DNA of 64,000 nucleotides from NCBI GenBank assembly GCA_964370235.1, contig CAYJIL010000001.1:20952-84951 (forward strand), written 5' to 3'. The DNA comes from CAYJIL01 sp964370235. GTDB lineage: Bacteria > Bacteroidota > Bacteroidia > Bacteroidales > Rikenellaceae. The notes below the pieces were generated by a model that did no database searches, had not been told where the DNA came from, and saw only the letters and a list, made by a program, of their open reading frames with translations. A program made the translations under genes and the position numbers. This document shows, in pieces, positions 60,431 through 64,000 of the stretch (the stretch's first letter is position 1; every line of letters begins with the position of its first letter).

Positions 60431-62107
60431 CTATTTTGACTCTGTCGTTTGTGGCGAAAGAATTTCGCTGTACTCTTTTGTATTATCCAAAAGCTCGATT
60501 GCACGATCAACCTCAATGTCTGAGTCTGCCATACGCTCGGCTCCACCCTCGGGATAGTGATATCTAGTAATGATTGCCACCTCTAAGAAATCTTCGATGT
60601 CATCTTTGTATAGCTCTAAATCGACTTCTCTATCACCCGAAAGTAGTTTCTCGATACGCTCAATATCGTCTTTGATTTGGTCGTAATATAGCTCTCGCTT
60701 TGCCGAAGCAACTAGCTTATCGAGATGATACTCCGACGTAGACTTAAATGTGATCTCTTTGTCGGCAACAAACTCTTTAAACTGCTCGTAGTCCTCGTCA
60801 CTAAGATTAAATGTGCGAATATCGGGTGCAGTTGTGTGTGTCTTGAAGTACTCTATCGAGTAATCATCGATATAACCCATTGCCAATAGGCTAATAGGGA
60901 ATTTGCTGTGGTGACGAGGCTCAATCTTGACATCGGGCGTAATACCACCACCATCAAATACCTTGCGACCACCTGCCGTTTCAAACTCACTAATTAGCGA
61001 ATCGGGAATATTACCCACACTACCATCCTCGTTGCGATGTGAGTAGTCAACTGCCTGAATACATCTTCCGCTAGGAATATAGTATTTAGCAGTAGTTACT
61101 TTTATAAGATTACCAAACCCTATCTCTCGTGAGCTTTGTATTAGCCCCTTACCAAAGGTGCGAGCACCCACAACCACTGCACGATCCATATCCTGCAAAG
61201 CGCCCGATACAATCTCGCTAGCCGATGCCGACGAGCTATTCACCATTACAACTAACGGTAGGTCGGGAGCAATTGGCTCGGCATGTGTCGAGAAGCTCAT
61301 GTTTTCGTCGGCATTACGCCCTTTTGACGATAACACATGGCTGCCCTTTGGCACAAATAGCGACACAATATCTATTGCCTCGCCCATGATTCCTCCGCCA
61401 TTATTGCGCAAATCGAGGATAAGACCCTTTAGTTTACCTGTGGCTTGCATCTGCTCAAGGGCACGCTGCACTTGATCTGAACAATTCTCCGAAAAGCTAT
61501 CTAGCCCTATATATCCAACCGAATCGGTAATAAAACCTGCGTATGATATAGCAGGAAGTGCTATGCGTTCACGAGTGATTGAGAGCTTGTTATCTTTGCC
61601 CGTGCGAGGCGAGCGCACAGTTATTTTTAATACTGTTCCCGGCTCACCCTTCATGGCATTACTCACATACTCGGTAGATTTACCTGCCATGTTTTTGCCA
61701 TCAATCTCGATGATTTCGCTACCCGGTTCTACACCAGCCTTGTCGATGGGAGCTCCACGATATGGGGTCATTATGCGAACATAACCTGCCGAATCTCGTG
61801 ATGCCGAAATTAATGAACCTACACCGCCATATTTTAGCGTTGTCATAGTATTAAACTCCTCAACCTCGCTCTTTGGAATGAATTCGGTGTAGGGGTCGAG
61901 CCCCTTTAACATACCATCGGCTGCATCTTTTAGCAGCTTATCGGGATCTATTGGGTCGACATACATTGCAGATACATTTTTCCACACATTGAACAGTACG
62001 TCCATGCTCTGCACAACACGATAATCATCCTTTGCACCAAAAATGGCTGTCACAACAACCATCGGCACAAGAACATAGGGTAAAAAGCGAAATGACTTTC
62101 TTTGCAT
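60431..62107 (-). CDS. S41-family C-terminal processing protease
   Basis: A 558-residue periplasmic serine protease. An N-terminal membrane anchor (about 8-24) is followed by a helical region with Y-V-D-P-I-D-P-D-K-L and G-L-D-P-Y-T-E-F. A PDZ domain (about 90-175, with M-T-P-Y-R-G-A-P-I-D-K-A-G-V) and the S41 core follow: L-I-L-D-L-R-N-N-G-G-G, catalytic Ser295 in S-S-S-A-S-A-S-E-I and Lys320 in F-G-K-G-L-I-Q. The C-terminal 150 residues are an acidic helical extension found in Bacteroidota members. It lies two bases after a small membrane protein gene, in one transcript. Confidence 0.94.
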   Translation of the reverse strand: MQRKSFRFLPYVLVPMVVVTAIFGAKDDYRVVQSMDVLFNVWKNVSAMYVDPIDPDKLLKDAADGMLKGLDPYTEFIPKSEVEEFNTMTTLKYGGVGSLISASRDSAGYVRIMTPYRGAPIDKAGVEPGSEIIEIDGKNMAGKSTEYVSNAMKGEPGTVLKITVRSPRTGKDNKLSITRERIALPAISYAGFITDSVGYIGLDSFSENCSDQVQRALEQMQATGKLKGLILDLRNNGGGIMGEAIDIVSLFVPKGSHVLSSKGRNADENMSFSTHAEPIAPDLPLVVMVNSSSASASEIVSGALQDMDRAVVVGARTFGKGLIQSSREIGFGNLIKVTTAKYYIPSGRCIQAVDYSHRNEDGSVGNIPDSLISEFETAGGRKVFDGGGITPDVKIEPRHHSKFPISLLAMGYIDDYSIEYFKTHTTAPDIRTFNLSDEDYEQFKEFVADKEITFKSTSEYHLDKLVASAKRELYYDQIKDDIERIEKLLSGDREVDLELYKDDIEDFLEVAIITRYHYPEGGAERMADSDIEVDRAIELLDNTKEYSEILSPQTTESK

Positions 62108-62109
62108 AT

Positions 62110-62565
62110 CTATTTTTTAAGAGTTTCCATGCGATATAGGATAGATACTAACGAACGGCGGCTACCCGATATTGTCGCTGGCTTTGCGCTCTTGTCAATC
62201 ACAATCTCGTCCTCATACAAAAGAACCAGTTTTTTAAGTGTTGTTCTTGCTCTAAAAACTATGCGTGTTTCATCTTCGCTTGTTAACTCATAACCGCTCA
62301 TTGCCATCACTTGGTCGACAACATCACGGCTAGTCACTGGATTAACAACCATCTCTCTTTTTACATAACCCATGATTGGTTGCAAAAAGCCAAGAGCAAT
62401 GAATGCTACGCCCAAAAGCCTGCCGTTGCTCGTTGCAAAGATTCCACCCAAATCCTCAAAACCGATAGATACATTGCCTGTTAGGCTCATAATCGAAAAA
62501 ATAACGGTAAATAAAACCACTAGATATAGCAGATATTTCACCATTCTACGAAAGTAGATTGCCAT
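62110..62565 (-). CDS. Small membrane protein, function unknown
   Basis: A 151-residue protein with two hydrophobic helices (about 9-30 and 48-66) and a soluble C-terminal half (about 75-151) with basic and acidic patches (T-R-I-V-F-R-A-R-T-T-L-K-K, then S-G-S-R-R-S-L-V-S-I-L-Y-R-M). No motif is recognised. The two-base gap to the S41 protease gene suggests a shared envelope task (inference). Confidence 0.7.
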   Translation of the reverse strand: MAIYFRRMVKYLLYLVVLFTVIFSIMSLTGNVSIGFEDLGGIFATSNGRLLGVAFIALGFLQPIMGYVKREMVVNPVTSRDVVDQVMAMSGYELTSEDETRIVFRARTTLKKLVLLYEDEIVIDKSAKPATISGSRRSLVSILYRMETLKK

Positions 62566-62607
62566 AATTGATCTTTTTTTATAATTTTAACAAAATATTA
62601 TCCTCCA

Positions 62608-62615
62608 CAAATATA
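62608..62615 (-). promoter_or_regulatory. Possible -7 element of the membrane protein-S41 operon
   Basis: TATATTTG on the minus strand matches TAnnTTTG, about 43 bases before the ATG at 62565. Confidence 0.5.
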
Positions 62616-62655
62616 GTGAAATAATATAAACCGACCACCTTTAATCGTTTGGGAG

Positions 62656-63405
62656 GTGTTAAAAATTAGTCGAAAAGTGAAAATTTCATTGGCACATAGG
62701 GTGTTTAGAGCTTTGGTAGCAACACTATTTCCACACCGTTGCAGGGTGTGTAGCAAACTGCTTTCGAGTGGCGAAAGAGTACTTTGCACCTTGTGTCGAA
62801 TTAATTTGCCAGCAACGGGTTATATTTATAGCCCCAAAGAGAATGATTTGATGTATCTCTTTAATGGCAGAGCCGATATAGAGGCTGCCGTTTCGCTGTT
62901 CTACTACGACAAGCTATCGCCCTACTCTACCATTATCAAGAACCTAAAGTTCAAAGGTGCAAAAGATATTGAGCAGGTGGTTGTAGCTTGGTATTGCAGG
63001 CTACTAAACGAGGCAAATTTATTTAACGACGTAGATGTGGTGATTCCTATTCCACTACACCCCAAGAGATTAAAGGAGCGAGGTTATAACCAAGCAACAT
63101 ATATTGCACGCCCAATTGCCAAGGCTCTATCGGCAAAGCTAGACGAGAGCTCGGTGGTGCGTAGCCGCAATTCTCAACCTCAATCACAAATAAAAAATCT
63201 TTCGCAGCGAATTACCAACGTAGACGGTATATTTACCCTAGTAGATGCTAGTGCACTAGAGGGTAAACACATACTGCTGGTTGACGATGTAATAACAACA
63301 GGGCACACAATCATATCGCTAGCACAAACTATTAAAGAGGGTACTAGCGATTGCCGCATATCGATATGTGCGCTTAGCTCGGTAAAGAAGTATATATTTA
63401 GGTAG
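62656..63405 (+). CDS. comF: ComF-family phosphoribosyltransferase-like protein
   Basis: A 249-residue protein. The first in-frame start is GTG at 62656; a second GTG at 62677 is also possible, and no ATG exists before the zinc region. A four-cysteine zinc module (H-R-C-R-V-C-S-K-L-L and V-L-C-T-L-C, about 28-47) precedes the phosphoribosyltransferase fold with P-I-P-L-H-P-K-R-L-K-E-R-G-Y-N-Q and the PRPP loop L-L-V-D-D-V-I-T-T-G-H-T. ComF proteins assist DNA uptake in competent bacteria. In Bacteroidota the role is unproven. Confidence 0.93.
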   Translation: MLKISRKVKISLAHRVFRALVATLFPHRCRVCSKLLSSGERVLCTLCRINLPATGYIYSPKENDLMYLFNGRADIEAAVSLFYYDKLSPYSTIIKNLKFKGAKDIEQVVVAWYCRLLNEANLFNDVDVVIPIPLHPKRLKERGYNQATYIARPIAKALSAKLDESSVVRSRNSQPQSQIKNLSQRITNVDGIFTLVDASALEGKHILLVDDVITTGHTIISLAQTIKEGTSDCRISICALSSVKKYIFR

Positions 63406-63422
63406 TGTTAAAAAAGCTATAA

Positions 63423-63812
63423 CTACTCCTCAGATGGTGTAAACTCTAGCTCATAGTTATCGTACTCGGGCTTCATCATTGCACCAGTTGCAGCATCAAT
63501 ACCCCAACCCAATATATCAAATAGGTTTAATACCGCTACTGCATTAAAATCTTTATAAATCGTTATAGTCGCAGGCTTATAACCTTCTGTTTTTGCAGTC
63601 ACTAAGGTTTCGTAGAAGCCACGCTTAACTTTTGTTTGAAACGGGAATGTGACATCGTTGTGCTTTCGCCCATCGATAATTACTTGATCGGCTTTCTCTA
63701 TATTTGCATCAATCAAAATACGTTTTTTTGAACCGCTAAAAATTGTGGCACACGAGGTCATCGAAATCACAGCTATTATAGCTAGTGTGTGGCGTAAAAT
63801 TCTTTTTTGCAT
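63423..63812 (-). CDS. Small lipoprotein, PEGA-like
   Basis: A 129-residue lipoprotein with Cys21 in the lipobox (A-V-I-S-M-T-S-C-A-T-I-F-S-G). The S-G-S-K-K-R-I start of the mature part, and a beta-rich body with V-I-I-D-G-R-K, P-F-Q-T-K-V-K-R-G-F-Y-E-T-L-V and K-T-E-G-Y-K-P-A-T-I-T, resemble PEGA-type domains (the G-x-Y/F-x-V-x-V pattern). The C-terminal part I-L-G-W-G-I-D-A-A-T-G-A-M is hydrophobic. Function unknown. Convergent with comF, with an 18-base gap and no clear terminator. Confidence 0.75.
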   Translation of the reverse strand: MQKRILRHTLAIIAVISMTSCATIFSGSKKRILIDANIEKADQVIIDGRKHNDVTFPFQTKVKRGFYETLVTAKTEGYKPATITIYKDFNAVAVLNLFDILGWGIDAATGAMMKPEYDNYELEFTPSEE

Positions 63813-64000
63813 AATCTTTTAATTAAGGTAATAGATTAGTAATAAGTAAAATACGGCATAAATATACAAACATCACCAAAACACCCAAATAAGGTGTAAA
63901 ATTATTTTATAGAATGGGTTGAATTGGCGATTATAGCGCAAAAAACACAACGCTATAATTCTTGATAGGGCTTTGCCACTGTCATCACAAATTTAATAAA

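Overview
The window is a moderately AT-rich stretch of a Bacteroidota chromosome, most likely order Bacteroidales. The support is a SusC/SusD pair, a PorX-type regulator of the type IX secretion system, BACON and GH92 proteins, a V-type ATPase operon with DUF2764, a Na+-NQR operon, a succinylornithine-type transcarbamylase, and upstream sites of the Bacteroidetes -7 form TAnnTTTG. Leucine CTA and serine TCG codons are common, and the tetramer CTAG is unusually frequent. Highly expressed operons (pfl, nqr, V-ATPase, fabG) shift toward CGT, GGT and CTT codons. A run of 100 Ns flanked by the same 43 bases shows that this is a scaffolded draft assembly. I see no transposase, integrase, phage gene, CRISPR array or rRNA. 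I cannot name the genus.

Layout. 1-3374: the end of a susC gene, susD, and two tandem secreted glycerophosphodiester phosphodiesterases. 3466-8751: an OmpH-like lipoprotein, ruvA, fabG, and a leftward porX-prmC-recX operon. 8927-13683: a serine-type sulfatase, then a probable metal locus (His/Cys-rich exported protein, TonB-dependent receptor with Cys in the plug region, periplasmic HMA protein). 13862-17642: the fermentation operon focA-pflB-pflA. 17978-18051: tRNA-His. 18335-36371: twenty rightward genes spaced at most 31 bases apart. They include rbfA, a LolC/E-like permease, prfB, a thioredoxin-like protein, metX, thiS-tenI-thiE-thiG-thiH-thiF, lgt, a SPOR protein, argF' and a BACON/LRR lipoprotein. 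36479-38205: an M48 protease and a convergent UbiA prenyltransferase. 38513-44453: nqrABCDEF behind a leader of about 165 nt. 44989-47508: an orphan BlaI/CopY-like regulator, a Met-rich secreted protein, lemA, and HU. 47878-55412: a leftward V-ATPase operon (E-DUF2764-A-B-D-I-K). 55512-64000: an LpxL-type acyltransferase, nfo, a GH92 mannosidase with an inserted PA14-like domain, a small membrane protein plus an S41 protease, comF, and a small lipoprotein.

How the genes fit together. The cell appears to be a fermentative gut-type bacterium. It makes formate through pyruvate formate-lyase and conserves energy with a Na+-pumping NADH:quinone oxidoreductase. The V-ATPase membrane ring keeps the Na+-binding residues seen in Enterococcus NtpK, so both pumps may work on one sodium circuit (inference). 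Surface functions are glycan and lipid-headgroup scavenging (SusCD with GDPDs, sulfatase, GH92), metal handling, and lipoprotein maturation and export (lgt, a LolC/E-like permease, many lipoproteins).

The points most worth a second look are: the three-gene His/Cys protein-receptor-HMA locus; the sodium signature of the V-ATPase with no recognisable C, F or G subunit; Ser instead of Pro at the substrate-specificity position of the transcarbamylase; a ThiF without the usual C-terminal cysteines; the structured leader of nqr; a PA14 insertion in GH92; and the assembly gap, where the flanking contigs probably overlap.
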